Shown here one piece after another: positions 1 to 11,862 of a stretch of 64,000 nucleotides of DNA. Position 1 is the stretch's first letter, and each line of letters starts with the position of its first letter. The stretch is taken from positions 3,382,021-3,446,020 of the forward strand of contig CM042087.1 in the NCBI GenBank assembly GCA_023512835.1, given 5' to 3'. The notes beneath the pieces were generated by a model. The model was not told the origin of the DNA. It saw only the letters and a program-made list of their open reading frames with translations, and ran no database searches. This stretch comes from Taxillus chinensis (taxonomy: Eukaryota; Streptophyta; Magnoliopsida; Santalales; Loranthaceae). Made by a program: the position numbers and the translations under genes.

Positions 1-17
1 TAGGAGGTACATCCTCA

Positions 18-1097
18 TCAGAGATCTCCACCATCGGAGGTTTTTTTGACTTGCCTGTTGCTTAAGGCCCTCCAAATTTTTCCCAGAACTCCTTTTATTT
101 CTTTGTTGTCTCTCTTCAGCTCTTCTACTGCACGCTTTGTTCCAGCTTGATCCCTTCTCAGCTCTTGAATTTCTTGCCTCCATGCATCATGAGAGGCAGC
201 AGCAGGAGCTGCTGGAGCTTCCCATGCCCTTGCTGACGGTCTAGAATGGGACTGCTGATCTTGCGAAATAAGTGCCATTAACTCAATAAATTAGGCACCA
301 TTGATGTGACCATTTGTGAATGCCCAATTTATAACTTCCACCTCTCTAACCACTTGGCCACTAATACCTTGAAAGAAGTTGAAAACATCTTCCTTATGCA
401 CATTAAACTGCATGTAGATGGCAGTGAGCCTGAAGAGGGTCTGCTTTCTTTCATCTAATGGGGTGGAGGTGTCTCGTGCAGCAAACTTAGTGGGTCTCTC
501 TATATGAACACTATGCCTTGATGGCTGTGGTTCATCTTGGGGAACATTCCCCCAGTTGCTTCTAGAGCTTACCCCTAAACCTCCTTCTGGTTGCAATACT
601 CTCAAAAGCTGCTGAGATGGGAAGGGGGTGCTATCTAAAGAGGTAAAGTGTTGGGCATATTGGTTTTCAAAAATGACACATAGCATTCTGCCATATACTC
701 TCTTTGTCAAGTTTTTCGTCCACCATTTGAAAATGGCGGCAGCCCAGTCCACATCTAACATATGGTCAATGCTATACATGAATTCAAGATGGGTCATAGG
801 CACACCATCCTTTCCACTAGTTTGCAACTGCAAGCACTTTCCTACCAGATGAGCTAAACATCTAAATTTACCCACAAATCCATTTTTTGAAAACTGCCTC
901 CTCTTCTCAGATCGTTTTGCATAGTTGAAGGCAATACCATACTCCCCTAAGGTCAGGTGAGGGAAGTGATCAGTAGGTACAGGAAGGTAAAAGGTTTTCC
1001 TAATTGTCTCTGGTGTGATACGGATATACACCCCCTGCACCTGCCCTATAACTGCATCCTCTTCCTCATTGAAGTAATCATTTCTGGTGTATTTGAC
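18..1097 (-). pseudogene. Athila post-pol ORF with plant-transposon-protein-like domain
   Basis: The frame is open on the minus strand from 1097 to 18 except for one TAA at 291-293; the frame is identical on both sides, so this is one gene with a single nonsense change. No in-frame ATG precedes the conserved part (a GTG at 1040 is the first plausible start and a TAG lies at 1098-1100), so the 5' end is probably missing. The N-terminal part (VYIRITPETIRKTFYLP, then a Leu/Trp-rich helical stretch to about residue 120) resembles the 'putative plant transposon protein' domain found beside Athila-like elements. The C-terminus (18-278) is charged and probably coiled-coil. It occupies the so-called env-like position, but no signal peptide or membrane segment is visible. 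Biochemical function is unknown. Confidence 0.7.
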
Positions 1098-1819
1098 CTA
1101 GCTCCCGGCCTTAGTATTTATAGCGTGCAAAAGGAGATGTGCTTCAAATGCCATCATACACGTGTCCTCCAATTTTCAAGCTGATCGAACGAAAATGCCC
1201 CTATGCACGTCATATCATCATTGTGGCGTGCACGTTAAAATAAGCTCATATTCAGATGGTGGGTCCCTCATGAGCTGTATATCACATGTCTCTTCTGCAT
1301 GGCATATAGTGGAAGGCTCTAGAAGTGTGAAAAGTGGTATTTTTGCCTTTTGACCACCAAATAGACAGATAGGATATGACGTGTTGAAGACATTATTATT
1401 TCCCATGATGTTAGCTGTCTTCCATGAACATTTCAGAGAAATCCAAGGTGCATGCCATATAATCTTAGCACGTGCAATATGATGTGCAGGCCCAAATTGG
1501 CCCATTTTTCTTCTGTAGCTAGCCCATGTAATGAGGATCATTTCTATCTTTTGCACGGTATATGGTTGGGCTCAATGTCAAGCACTTGTGGTTTCACTTT
1601 GTCTTTACTCTTGACATGGGCTTGAAACTAAATTCAAAAGTCTAGTGCCCATAGATATGCTCTTGGAAGCCTACAAAATGGTTAGTAAAAAGAAACAAAG
1701 TTCCCTGCACCTTGGTGAGTTCACACAACAAATATGAAAACAAAAACTAAAACAAAACCGTTGGGTTGCCTCCCAACAAGTGCTTCATTTAAAGTCTGTA
1801 GCTAGACTTCAAAATCTGT
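1098..1819 (-). other. Athila 1 spacer between pol and post-pol ORF
   Basis: No credible ORF. It holds palindrome-like GCACGTCATAT / GGCGTGCAC blocks (about 1200-1240 and 1448-1490) similar to those in the LTRs, and a TATA-like TATAAATA on the minus strand at 1116-1123, just upstream of the post-pol ORF. These could mark an internal promoter; that is inference. Confidence 0.4.
1760..1777 (-). ncRNA. Post-pol hairpin, Athila 1
   Basis: The minus strand reads GTTGGGAGGCAACCCAAC: a perfect 6-bp stem with a 6-nt AGGCAA loop, about 43 nt after the pol stop. The second Athila copy has the same loop at the same distance with a different but still paired stem (28467-28484), which argues for an RNA structure. 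Role unknown. Confidence 0.5.
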
Positions 1820-3526
1820 TCATGAAGGCTCAAAAGAGAGGGAATCAACTATCTCCCTCTGTGTTGGGTCATAATAAGGTTTCAGCCTATTGCCATTAAC
1901 CCAAAATTTCTTGCCATCTTCAGCTTGGAGCTCAAAGCTCCCATATGGCTTCTTATCAATTAGCACAAATGGCCCCATCCATTTTGATCGTAGCTTTCCT
2001 GGAAATAACCATAGCCTAGTGTTGAATAACAAAACCTTTTGTCCCAGGGCTAAAGATTCTGTATTAAGTTGCTTATCATGCCATTTTTTGGTTCTTTCCG
2101 TATAAGTTTTAGCACTCTCATATGCATCCATTCTAAACTCATCTAACTCAATTAGTTGAGTCATCCTCAGTTCCTTGGTTTCGTGTGGATCAAAGTTTAA
2201 TTTCCTCGAGGCCCATTGAGCCTTGTGTTCTAATTCCACAGGTAAATGACAAGACTTCCCATATAGGATTCTGTAAGGGGACATTCCAATGGGAGTCTTG
2301 TAAGCTGTCCTATAAGCCTATAAGGCTTCATTAAGCCTTTGAGACCAATCCTTTCTATTTCCACCAACAGTTTTCTCAAGGATAGCTTTGATTTCCCTGT
2401 TTGACACCTCAGCTTGTCCATTAGCTTATGGGTGGTAAGCTAAGGACCTCCTATGGTTGACTCCATACTTTGTCAACAACTTGTCAAACAATTTGTTACA
2501 AAAATGACTACCCTCATCACTAATAATAGCCCTTGGTGTCCCAAAACGGCTAAAGATGTTTCTGGTAAGGAATTTAGTCACCACTCTAGCATCATTCACT
2601 CTCGTTGGTATTGCCTCAACCCACTTGGACACATAATCTACAGCCAACAGAATGTATGAATACCCATCAGAAATGGGGAAAGGCCCCATAAAGGCGATGC
2701 CCCAAACATCAAAGATTTCAACTGGAAGGATTCCAGTTAAAGGCATCTCATTCTTCCTAGACAGTCCACCTACCCTTTGACATCTATCACAAGTTTTAAT
2801 GAAGACATATGTGTCTTTAACCATGTTTGGCCAATAAAACCCACATTGCATTATCTTAGCTACTGTTCTTTGTACTCCAAAGTGGCCCCCATAATGTGAT
2901 GCATGACACTGATGCATGATAGCATCCATCTCCTCCTCAGGGACACACCTCCTAATGATTTGATCAGCACACCGCCTATATAGGATAGGATCATCCCAAA
3001 TATATTTCTTTGCATTCACTATAAACCGCTTCCGCTGGTGGTAATCAAATCCCTTAGGTATAAACTCAGTGGCTAAATAGTTTGCTATATTAGCAAACCA
3101 ACGAAGCTGGCTTACTTGAAACACTGCCTCATCAGGGAAGTCATTAGAGATAGGTAGAGACTTAGGTGCATTCTCAAGTCTAGAAAGGTGATATGCAACA
3201 GTGTTTAAAGCTCCCTTAGTGTCTCTAATCTCTAGATCAAACTCCTGTAAGAGGAGAACCCATCTCAGCAAACGTGGTTTAGCTTCCTTCTTAGCTAACA
3301 AATACTTAAGAGCTGCATGGTCAGTATAAACAACAACCTTAGACCCCAACAGGTAAGATCTAAACTTGTTGCAACCATACACTACAGCTAGCAACTCTTT
3401 CTCAGTAGTGGTATAGTTCTGTTGGGCATTATCTAGAGTCTTACTAGCATAGTAAATCACCCTAAAAATTTTCTCTCTCCTCTGCCCTAGAACTACCCCT
3501 ACAGCATAATCACTCGCATCATACAT
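1820..3526 (-). pseudogene. Athila 1 pol: RNase H and integrase
   Basis: The frame 3526-2426 holds RNase H ([24 protein letters not shown]), the integrase zinc-binding part ([20 protein letters not shown]) and the integrase core. It continues out of frame through 2421-2230 and 2284-1820 (integrase C-terminus, [19 protein letters not shown]). Two key residues are changed: the first catalytic Asp of the integrase core is Ala (WGIAFMGPF where Athila 2 has GIDFMGPF), and the RNase H motif reads [10 protein letters not shown] where Athila 2 has [10 protein letters not shown]. With the stops near 2424 and 3528 this copy cannot make working enzymes. Confidence 0.85.
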
Positions 3527-3530
3527 AAGC

Positions 3531-4849
3531 TCAAATGGTTGTTCCCAAATCAGGAGTAACTATGACAGGGGCTGTAACTAGCTTGTGCTTAAGGACCTCA
3601 AAAGCTTTTAAACACTCTTCATTAAGTTCAAAGGTTGTGTCCTTCTCCAACAACACACTTAGGGGTTTAGCTATTTTGGAGAAGCCCTTAATAAACCTTT
3701 TATAGAACCCAGCATGTCCTAAGAAACTTCTCACCCCTTTCACATTGGTTGGAGGTGGCAGGGTTTCAATTGTGGATATCTTAGCTTTATCCACCTCCAA
3801 ACCTTTTGCGGACACTTTGTGTCCTAGGACTATGCCCTCACTTACCATAAAATGGCATTTCTCCCAATTGAGGACAAGTTCTTTCTCTTCACATCTCTCT
3901 AGGATAGTATTTAGGTTCTTTAAGCAATGTTGGTAAGAATTACCAAACACAGAGAAATCATCCATAAATACTTCCATTATTTCCTCCACTAGGCCCTGAA
4001 AAATGGCCATCATGCACCTTTGAAAGGTCGCAGGTGCATTACACAGCCCAATTGGCATCCTCCTAAATGCAAAGGTGCCAACAGGGCAAGTGAACATTGT
4101 TTTCTCCTAGTCCTCGGGTTTAATCATGATCTGATTGTACCCGGAATACCATCTAAGAAACAGTAATGACTATACCCAGCCAACCTATCAAGCATCTGAT
4201 CAATAAAAGGAAGGGGAAAGTGGTCCTTCCTAGTGGCCTTATTTAGCTTCCGATAGTCCACATAGACTCTCCACCCTGTCATAGTTCGGGATGGAATCAA
4301 TTCATTCTTTTCATTCCTAATCACCGTCATGCCCCCTTTCTTGGGCACAACATGTAAAGGACTAACCCACTCACTATTAGGTATAGCATAAATTATCTCA
4401 GCATTTTTCCATTTTAGAACTTCTTTCCTAACAACTTCTTTCATTACTGGGTTCGATCTTCGTTGTCTTTCAACAGTGGGGTGAAAATCATCATTCATTA
4501 AGATTTTATGCATGCACAGCCCTGGACTAATGCCCCTAATATCTTCAATATTCCACCCAAGGGCCTTTTTATGTTTCCTTAGAATTTCTAGCAATTGTTC
4601 ACATTCTAAAGCATTTAAATTTGAAGCAACAATTACTGGAAATCTATTTGTGGAATCTAGAAATTCATACCTTAAGTGTCCAGGCAACTCCTTCAGTTCT
4701 AGCGCTGGAGTTGTTTTCTCGTCATGCTCCTCCTTAGCTTGCTCCAATGGACTTGATTTTAGTTCCTCCTCGTTAGTGATCAAGTCCTCTGCCTCTTGCT
4801 GCTAGATCGCTGATGTGTGAAGCACTTCATCTTCTTGTTCAATCTGCTC
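3531..4849 (-). pseudogene. Athila 1 pol: protease-RT linker and reverse transcriptase
   Basis: From 4783 the frame shows the linker (LPGHLRYEFLDSTNRFPVI), RT N-terminal motifs (WVSPLHVVPKKGGMTVI, VDYRKLNKATRKDHFPLPFID) and, after breaks, the palm with MDDFSVFG and the thumb. Breaks visible: a 1-nt loss near 4143 after YCFLDG, and a TAG at 4107-4109. The same codon is also TAG in Athila 2 (30806-30808). Upstream continuity is lost at 4850, where a solo LTR is inserted. Confidence 0.87.
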
Positions 4850-7199
4850 TGTCACGCCCCAATTTCCTCTCACTTGGAAATGAGGAGTGACTGCCCATGC
4901 CCGCACCCGAAGGGTCAAGGGGTTGGTGCAAGCACCTAAAAAGGACTTATGACACGGGTGCTGTCCCAAACTTGTACAGCCAGGCTAACATGCCATGGGG
5001 CATGCTCCTACTCCCAAACCATGCACACAACCATAAATCAAACAATAACCATATCTCAATTTATTACATTTCAAAGGGGCTCAAAGTTCATTACAACTCA
5101 ATAGGGGAAAAACTCCCATCAAACCACAATGTGCTCTATTTATAAATAATCCAAACCATAAAACAGAAATCCACAAACGAAAAAAACAATGAAACCAACA
5201 TAGTCTTCAGCCTCAGTGGCCTACCACCACAGCTCTTTAACCTACCACCTGCTAGACCCTGCAAAATAAGAGTTTATAGGAGGGTTGAGCAAACCATAGC
5301 TCAGTAGGGTTCCAGTCACCCTAGACCCGTCCCACTTTACAACATGCATGACAAGTGTATGCTTGTGCTCGTGTAGTGCCTAAAACTAAAGCAGCAACAT
5401 CACCCAGTAACATGCCATTTACCTATGCCCACACTGGAGGGTAGAGGACACCCCGCCACCACAGCGACATGACATACCACATCCAGGCGAATGTTGCATG
5501 GTCACCAATGCAACATTTTCCACCCGACTCAGATATGGCCATCACCTCCTCGGACGCCATACCTACCCTCAGGAATGGGTGCAGACTTAGCCCACCGTCT
5601 TGAGTACGACACCGAGGCTCAGGACTGTAGTCCTGGCTAAATCTCAAAAGGGGTCCAGTAGTTGTGCCTGGCCCATAAGTCAGCTCAACCCACAAGTATT
5701 TGGGTACTCATTTTGAAATACAAGTTCACAGCATCTCAGCAAAAACATTTCAAGTACATCTCAGTAAACACAGCTCAAACGCAAGTGTAACTCAGTAATG
5801 CAACTCAGGCATACAACTCAACTCAGTACAAAGTAACTTAGTGAGCATAACTCAAACATGTTAGTGCAACTCAGCAGGTATAGCTCAGATATATTAATGT
5901 AAATCAACAGTGCACTCAGCTCATACAATGCAGCAACATTCACTAACATTCACAGTTTACAGTTCTACCAACATAGGTGTTTTTGAACTGTTTTGGCAAG
6001 TTTTTAAACAAATTCAACTCATGATCATTATCCAAATCACTCTATTTTCCACACAAGGGACTTCTGGCTAAATGGGGCAGCCAAAAGAAGCAAAATGAAG
6101 GGTGCACGTCATATGGCCCATATGATGTGCAGGGGTATTTTTGGCTCCCTACATTCTACAAACCTCAAGGAAGTCTGGGGTAAATTCTTAGGGTATTTGG
6201 ACCTGCACGCCATATGGGGATATGGCGTGCAATATGGCGTGCAGCCATGTTTTCGCACAGTTTTCTTTGTTTTGTTATTTTAAAGACTTCTCTCTAAAGA
6301 ACCCACCTCTAATTCTGGTTAGTTTGTGAATTATTTGGTTTTAAACCTGGGATACAAGGCCTATTTTCAATTCCAGCCTCTACACTCATGCCCAACCACC
6401 CATCCAAACAAACCCAGGCCATCCAAATCAATTCTCCCTCAGATATCTATATTGAAAATCTCACAATAAACCAACACACGCATATATATATATATATGTG
6501 TGTATATACTCATCATCACATCCACAGAGTTTGGGGGGGTAAGAGAAAGGTCACAAAGGATCCACTACTAAAGTTTTAGGACTCATCCATGACAGGTAAA
6601 ATTCAGAATTTTGTGAGAGAGTTTCAAGGGTTGATAAAGAAATCCCTACCTCAAGAATTTGGGAATACAACAGATCGTTGTATCCTAGCTACCTCAACGC
6701 CTCTGGTCTCCCGTCATCAGCAGGAACCTTAGATCGTCTCCCTCCCTCTCTGGCCGTCTCTCCCTCTCTCTGGCCATCTCTCTCTCTCTCTCTCTGACAG
6801 CTACAAGGGTTGCAAGGGTCAAGAACCCTAATCCTTAGAACTCCACCTTTTTATATAGACCCCTCTTAATCAAAACGACGTAGTTTTGATTAATTAAAGC
6901 CCAGCAGTTTACAGCCCAAAGCCCATGGTTTTCTAACCCACCTCATCAGGCTCAACAGCCCATTTTTATTAATCCCAACTCATATAAAAATAAAAACCCT
7001 CAAATAAATGTTAATTGGGATATTTAAATATATGTGAAATTCCCAAAATACCCCTCAGGTCCTCAAACTCCAAATTGAGCCCAAGTATAGTCAAAATTCC
7101 CCATTTGACTAGCACCTCACTATTCTGATGTTCATTCTCTAAGACAAGGTCTCCTACTCAAGGCTAACTCCAAGAATCCCTCAAAAACGGGTCCTTACA
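4850..7199 (-). mobile_element. Solo LTR of a Tekay-like chromovirus, 2350 bp
   Basis: Bounded by TGTCACGCCCC and GTCCTTACA on the plus strand, i.e. TGTAAGGAC...GGGGCGTGACA on the minus strand, with a perfect 5-bp TSD TGCTC (4845-4849 and 7200-7204). No internal region or second LTR is present, so it is a solo LTR. It carries GCACG-type palindromes (about 6103-6130 and 6212-6245), an AAAACGACGTAGTTTT palindrome (6869-6890), a TATA box (6849-6857) and a short TA microsatellite (6481-6498). Short ORFs inside are chance. Confidence 0.9.
6849..6890 (-). promoter_or_regulatory. LTR core promoter with ACGTCG palindrome
   Basis: The palindrome (6869-6890, core AAAACTACGTCGTTTT on the minus strand) is followed by TATATAAAA about 12 nt downstream in LTR orientation. 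The same arrangement recurs in the other Tekay LTRs. The ACGT core suits bZIP binding; that is inference. Confidence 0.55.
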
Positions 7200-7795
7200 T
7201 GCTCGATCAAGTAATTTTCAACTAATTCCTCGAAATCTTCGATCCAGAGACAACTTTCCTCTGCTTGCCCTTGCAGAGACTGTTCCATGTGGAAGACTAA
7301 GGTATTATCGTTTATCCTCAAGGTTGATTTACCCTGAGCGACATCAATCAAAGTACACCCTGTCCTCATGAAGGGTCTTCCTAGGAGTAACTGAACTCCC
7401 GTGGCTTCTTCCATCTCTAATACCACAAAGTCAGTTGGAAAAATAAATGATCCCACTTTCACAAGTACATCTTCTATGATTCCCTCAGACCTTCCAGTGG
7501 ACCGGTCAGCGAACTGAAGTGATATAGAAGTGGGCTTCATTCCTGTTAACCCAAGCTGCTTGTAGAGGGCAAAGGAGATTAAATTTATATTGGCCCCCAA
7601 ATCACATAAAGCCTACTGTTGTTGTGCGTCTCCTATTACACACGGTAGAGTGAAGCTGCCCGGATCTTTATGCTTTGTGGGTAACTTCCTCTGAACCACA
7701 TTGCTCACCTCATTAGTGACAGCAACAATTTCGTGATCGTCGTATTTCCTCTTCTTCAGCATGAAGTCTTTTAAAACCTTTTTGCATCTGGGCAT
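7200..7795 (-). pseudogene. Athila 1 aspartic protease region
   Basis: Frames 7795-7613 (KRKYDDHEIVAVTNEVS) and 7600-7181 (DLGANINLISFALYKQLGL ... LLGRPFMRTG) give a retropepsin-like domain. DLGA replaces the usual DTG/DSG, which is common in Athila elements. A stop at about 7613 separates the parts. In the intact element it would mature Gag and Pol. The frame runs into the solo LTR at 7199. Confidence 0.8.
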
Positions 7796-9592
7796 CTTCT
7801 CAAGAGCTTCAATAAATGGAATATTGATTTCCAGCTTCTTGAATATCTACATAAAGCGTTCATTCTCTTCTTCCATCTTTTGATTCCTCATCCGCTGAGG
7901 AAATGGCATTGTAGGCTTAAGCTCTCTTGGCCTTTGTTCTTTAACTGGTTAAGTCTTAGTTGGTTGTTGCTCCTCATTATCTCCCATTTGTTGCTCTTCC
8001 TCAACAGCTCTTTCCGGATTGTCAGCTGCTAAAGGCTAAATTGGTACATCTGGTATGGCCTTCGTCTTGGGCTCTCCAGCTTCCTTAAGTGCCTTACCAC
8101 TTCTCAAAGTGATAGCATTGCAGCTCTCCTTGGGATTAACCTCTGTGTCACTGGGAAAAGCTTTGGAGGAGACTCCTTGGTTAGCATTCTGTGCCACACT
8201 CACTAGTAACTTTTCCAAGTTCTTTATGGCAGACTCCATACTGCTTAGTCTCTCATCCACATTACTACCTTCCCTCTTTGCTACCTCATTCTTAGTCTGA
8301 TAATTTATTCTCTGTTGCTGAGGGTGAGGCTGCTGTTGCTGCTCAAAACCTGGAGGTGGTTGTAAATAATTATCTGTAGTATATGGATTCTACTTCATTC
8401 CTGGAGGTATATATTTATACTGATTTGAAGCTTCACCTCCTCTATTCTGATTCTGAGTAAACGCATTCTTCTGATAGCCTTGGTTTTGTTGTTGTGGATA
8501 GCCTTGACCTTGGTAAAAAGGTTGCTTCTGATACATCCCCTTTCCGCCAACAAAATGTGCGTCTTCCGCTCCACTCCATCCTTGATCAACCCCTGGTAGA
8601 GCTTGCTGTCGTCCTTCAACCTTAAGAGATAACACTTCAATATTTTTAGCTAGAGCCCGAATCTGCTCTTGCATATCATTGGAAGAATTATCAACTGAAG
8701 CTATCTTCTCCTTTGGCCTTGAGGTTCGAATATTTGACCACTGCCAATCAGCTAATGATAGTCTCTCTAAGAGGTCAGCAGCTACGTCAGGTTCCAAGTT
8801 CATCAAACATCCTCCTGCAGCTGCATTCACTTTGTCTTGTGAGTGAGACTGAAGACCAGTGTAGAAGGATTTAATTTGAATCCATTGGGGTCTTCCATAA
8901 TCAGGACATCTTCGGATCAAATCTTTAAATCTCTCCTAAGCCTCATGGAGAGTCTCCATCTTGTCTTGCCTAAATCTGCTGATTTCCCCTTGAAGTTGGA
9001 TCACCTTGGCAGGAGGGAAATACTTGGACATGAACTTGGTCTATATCTCCTCCCAAGTGTTTATGGAACCAGCAGGTAGGCTGTTGAACCATCCAAGAGC
9101 TCTATCCTTTAAAGAGAAGGGAAAAAGCCTTAACTTTATCGCTTCCTCCAACACATTGTTGAGCTTTATTGTGTCGCACATCTGAAAGAACCTCATCAAG
9201 TGCTGATGTGGATCATCCATTGCTGTTCTGCCAAATGCATTGTTGCTCACCATGTTGATCAGTGCCGATTTCAGCTTGAAACTGTTTGCTTGGACTCTTG
9301 CTTGCCTAATCCCTGAATAGTTATCTGACATAGTTGGCCTTGTAAAATCCAAGAAAGTCCTGGGCCTAAATTTGTTACCATCTTCATCTGGGTATTGGCC
9401 ATTATAATTGGCCCCTCCTTGTACACTGCCATCAGGTCTTGTATCCTCCATAATTTCAATAACTGTATCCTCTAAACCTTGTAGTGCTTCTTCAGCTTCC
9501 CTTGCGGCTTCTCTAGCTGCCCTACGACGATCTCTAATTATCCGTTCAGGTTCTGGATTAAATGGTACGAGTTCCCTTCGTCGCATACACAA
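7796..9592 (-). pseudogene. Athila 1 gag
   Basis: The start ATG at 9592 follows the primer site by about 190 nt. The order is: charged N-terminus (RRRELVPFNPEPERII), capsid domain (DDPHQHLMRFFQMCDTIK, RLFPFSLKDRALGWFNSLP), a second capsid part (PDYGRPQWIQIKSFYTGL), a Gln/Asn-rich stretch (QGYPQQQNQGYQ), a coiled-coil-like segment near 8036-8260 and the Athila tail motif ITLRSGK. Stops interrupt near 9039, 8935, 8390 and 8036; the first two are explained by CAG to TAG and TGG to TAG. A Gag of this kind forms the cytoplasmic particle. 7796-8035 is degraded linker. Confidence 0.85.
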
Positions 9593-9783
9593 CTAAGAAT
9601 TTTTTCAAACACCTGGTGAACGTTCTTGTAAAACAACAAGAACACACCCAACAGCTCCGAACAAGACAAAATAAATAAATAAAACACAAAATAACAGAAA
9701 ATAAAAAACAGAATTAAACCCCAAGATCAGAATTCAAACAATTTCACTCAATGTTTATTTTGAAAAACTTGTTAACCGTACAA

Positions 9784-9801
9784 TCCCTGGAAACGGCGCC
9801 A
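9784..9801 (-). promoter_or_regulatory. Primer binding site, tRNA-Asp type
   Basis: The minus strand reads TGGCGCCGTTTCCAGGGA, close to the complement of the plant tRNA-Asp 3' end with two differences. It lies next to the LTR, as needed for minus-strand priming. Confidence 0.8.
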
Positions 9802-9807
9802 ATTTAA

Positions 9808-11317
9808 TAGACAGATTTTTAGCCTCCCTAAAAGAGTTAGCTAACGTCATTAAACCTCTCTTCAAGATAATTAATTCCCTTAGTTTGCACTAAACAGAAT
9901 AGTAGAAAGTAAGGGGTCGAACCCATAGGGATTAGCCTAGTTCTCTAGTTTTTAAAACCAAACCACTCAATTACTCTTGCTCTATAAAATGTCTTGGCAA
10001 AAATGAATTGTTTTTACAACTAAAGATTTAATTTTTATTTGGTTTTCTGAATAAACAAAGAAAGCAAATTGATTTTACGATTAAGATTCAAGGATTAAAG
10101 GCATCTAGGGTCACAACTTCACCTCCCTATGTTGTTTCTACTGATTTAAGGTTCTTGAGATTATTTACTTGATAACATGCTATAACTAAGCCAAGGTACT
10201 GCAATTGGTCATTACCAGCCCTTCTAAGTGCTGTCTTCCTGAATGGTCATCATGACAACAACATGCAAAGCCTAATTATCATACTCATGACAGGATAATG
10301 GTCACACCAATCACAAATATGTTATGAATCAAAGATCAGCCTCAGACTAAGGCCAAGGAAACCCAAGTGTACAGCCCAGATATTAAAAGATAAGAACAGA
10401 TCCATAAAACATGCAATCTCAATTAAACAAACTCAATATTCAATCAATTAGTTTAACAACTTAGGGGGCTACATTGCTCCCCTAGATAAAGGAAACTACT
10501 CACACATGTTCTTGGATAAACAATAAGAAATAAAGAACATCATCCTCAAGCAGGTGCAGCAAAACTCCAACTTTAGGTCTTTTCCAGCCATCAAATCTCC
10601 TAGGGCCGGCAGCTCCAGGATTAGAACCCTAGCCTCCAAAATCGTCAGCCTCTCTCTCTCTCTCTCTAAGAACGTGCCCCCCACTCTACATGCTCCAAAA
10701 GGGCTGCTGCCTCCTCTATTTATAGAGAAAATTGTTGTGCAATGAGTGTCCTAGCCGTCAGTAGTTGCCACTTATCAAAACGACATAGTTTTGATAAATA
10801 GTTTCCATTCTTCTTCCAACTTGAGTACAACTCGAACCAAGCATAATTTGGACTAGGTGCTTTAGAGAAAAGTGCTTAAAATAACAAAACAAAGCAATCG
10901 ATGCAAAAATCCGGCTGCACGGCACATTGCACGTCATATGGCCATATGACGGGCACCTCTAAATGGTCTAAAATTTTTCTCCAAGCTTCCTTGAAATGTG
11001 TAGAAAGCAGGGCTACAATAAAATCCTTGCACGTCATAATGGTCCATATGGCGTGCACTCTTGTTTTGCCTCCTCAGGCTGCCCTATTTTTGCCAAAAGT
11101 TCCTTCTTTAGTAAATGAAGTGATTTGGCTGATGTCCATGAAATGAAATTGCCTAAAAACCTACCAAAACAGCTCAAAAACACATATATATATAGGCCAA
11201 GCAGTCTTCCTAGGGTGTTATAGCAAATATCTAAGAAATATGGATGAATTACGCTCTAATCATGCTCTTTAATACCTTAAATCTTCACTAGAATAACGGC
11301 ATAAATGCACGCTATCA
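9808..11317 (-). repeat. 5' LTR of Athila 1
   Basis: In element orientation it starts TGATAGCGTGCATTTATGCC at 11317 and ends near 9808 (CTGTCTA) beside the primer site. It is about 1510 bp, matching the 1507-bp solo LTR at 50210-51716. It contains paired GCACGTCATATGG-type palindromes (10928-10953, 11028-11057), the 22-bp ACGT palindrome (10774-10795), a TATA-like TATAAATAG (about 10717-10726), a CT microsatellite and the conserved blocks TAGGGTCACAA and GGGGGCTACATTGCTCCCC. Confidence 0.85.
10717..11057 (-). promoter_or_regulatory. Athila U3 module: two palindromes, ACGT palindrome, TATA
   Basis: In element orientation the order is palindrome 11057-11028, palindrome 10953-10928, a TTTTGTTATT block, the AAAACTATGTCGTTTT palindrome (10795-10774), then TATAAATAG. 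This order and much of the intervening sequence also occur in the Tekay LTR at 12043-12377, although the lineages are unrelated. Confidence 0.6.
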
Positions 11318-11862
11318 CTTCTATGGGTGGCACGTATAAAGGGAAGGAAACAAGATGAAATCTTTCCACGGTTGCTATCGATGTATGACGATCATTCTCA
11401 ACCGATGTCTTCTGGCTCGAACCTCCTCTCTCGACTCCATTCCATATGACCTTTTATTGGCCATGTACGGTGTTTTCGAAGGACTTCCAATGGACTGGGG
11501 GACATTTTTGTTCTGACTGCTGAAGAATAGCCCCAAGAATCAATCTTTCAGGCGGATTCTCAGCATTGTCTTCAGGCATCAACATCCGTCTCATTTCGCC
11601 AGATATATGATGCCATCCCCTTCCCTCAGGCATACTATCTTCACCATCTTACGCCTGATGAAAGCATGACTGCCCACCAACCGTCTGCTGCTCTCCGCTT
11701 TCTTCTCACCTTGGAACAACAAGGTAGCTCGGTTGGTGACCCAACCGGCAGCCATGCCCCTGAAGTCAGCTCGGCTCACTGGTCCTCTCGAATTCGGTCC
11801 ATTACTGCCCCATCCATCTCTCGAGCCTCCCAGCATAGCGTCCGACCTGAACCATCCGAGGT
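11318..11862 (+). pseudogene. Sirevirus 2 accessory gene, middle segment
   Basis: Left segment of the Sirevirus 2 post-pol gene, kept between two insertions. It aligns by eye to the Sirevirus 1 gene at about 23120-23680: residues around RCLLARTSSLDSIPYDLLL and MDWGTFLF match, followed by the start of the Ser/Ala-rich linker (frame from 11666). Its 5' part lies left of the window beyond Athila 1. Its 3' part resumes at 59979 after the Tekay insertion, in the same frame across the TSD (11858-11862 and 59974-59978). A TGA near 11514 and other breaks are present. Confidence 0.75.

Larger units (their letters stand above)
1..11317 (-). mobile_element. Athila-type Ty3 retrotransposon (Athila 1), 3' side cut by window edge
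   Basis: Read on the minus strand this is 5' LTR (9808-11317), a tRNA-Asp-type primer site, gag, a protease, RT, RNase H, integrase and a post-pol ORF; the 3' LTR lies beyond position 1. Lineage rests on the RT block ([25 protein letters not shown]), the gag tail motif LRSGK, the DLGA-type protease and the primer site, all typical of the Athila branch. It sits inside the accessory ORF of Sirevirus 2, which resumes at 11318. A Tekay-like solo LTR (4850-7199) splits the protease-RT linker. Every ORF carries stops or frameshifts, so the copy is inactive. Confidence 0.88.

Noticed and set aside
4850..7199. Possible host intergenic DNA or gene between protease and RT of Athila 1
   Set aside because: Perfect TSD and TG...CA ends resembling Tekay LTRs show it is a solo LTR.
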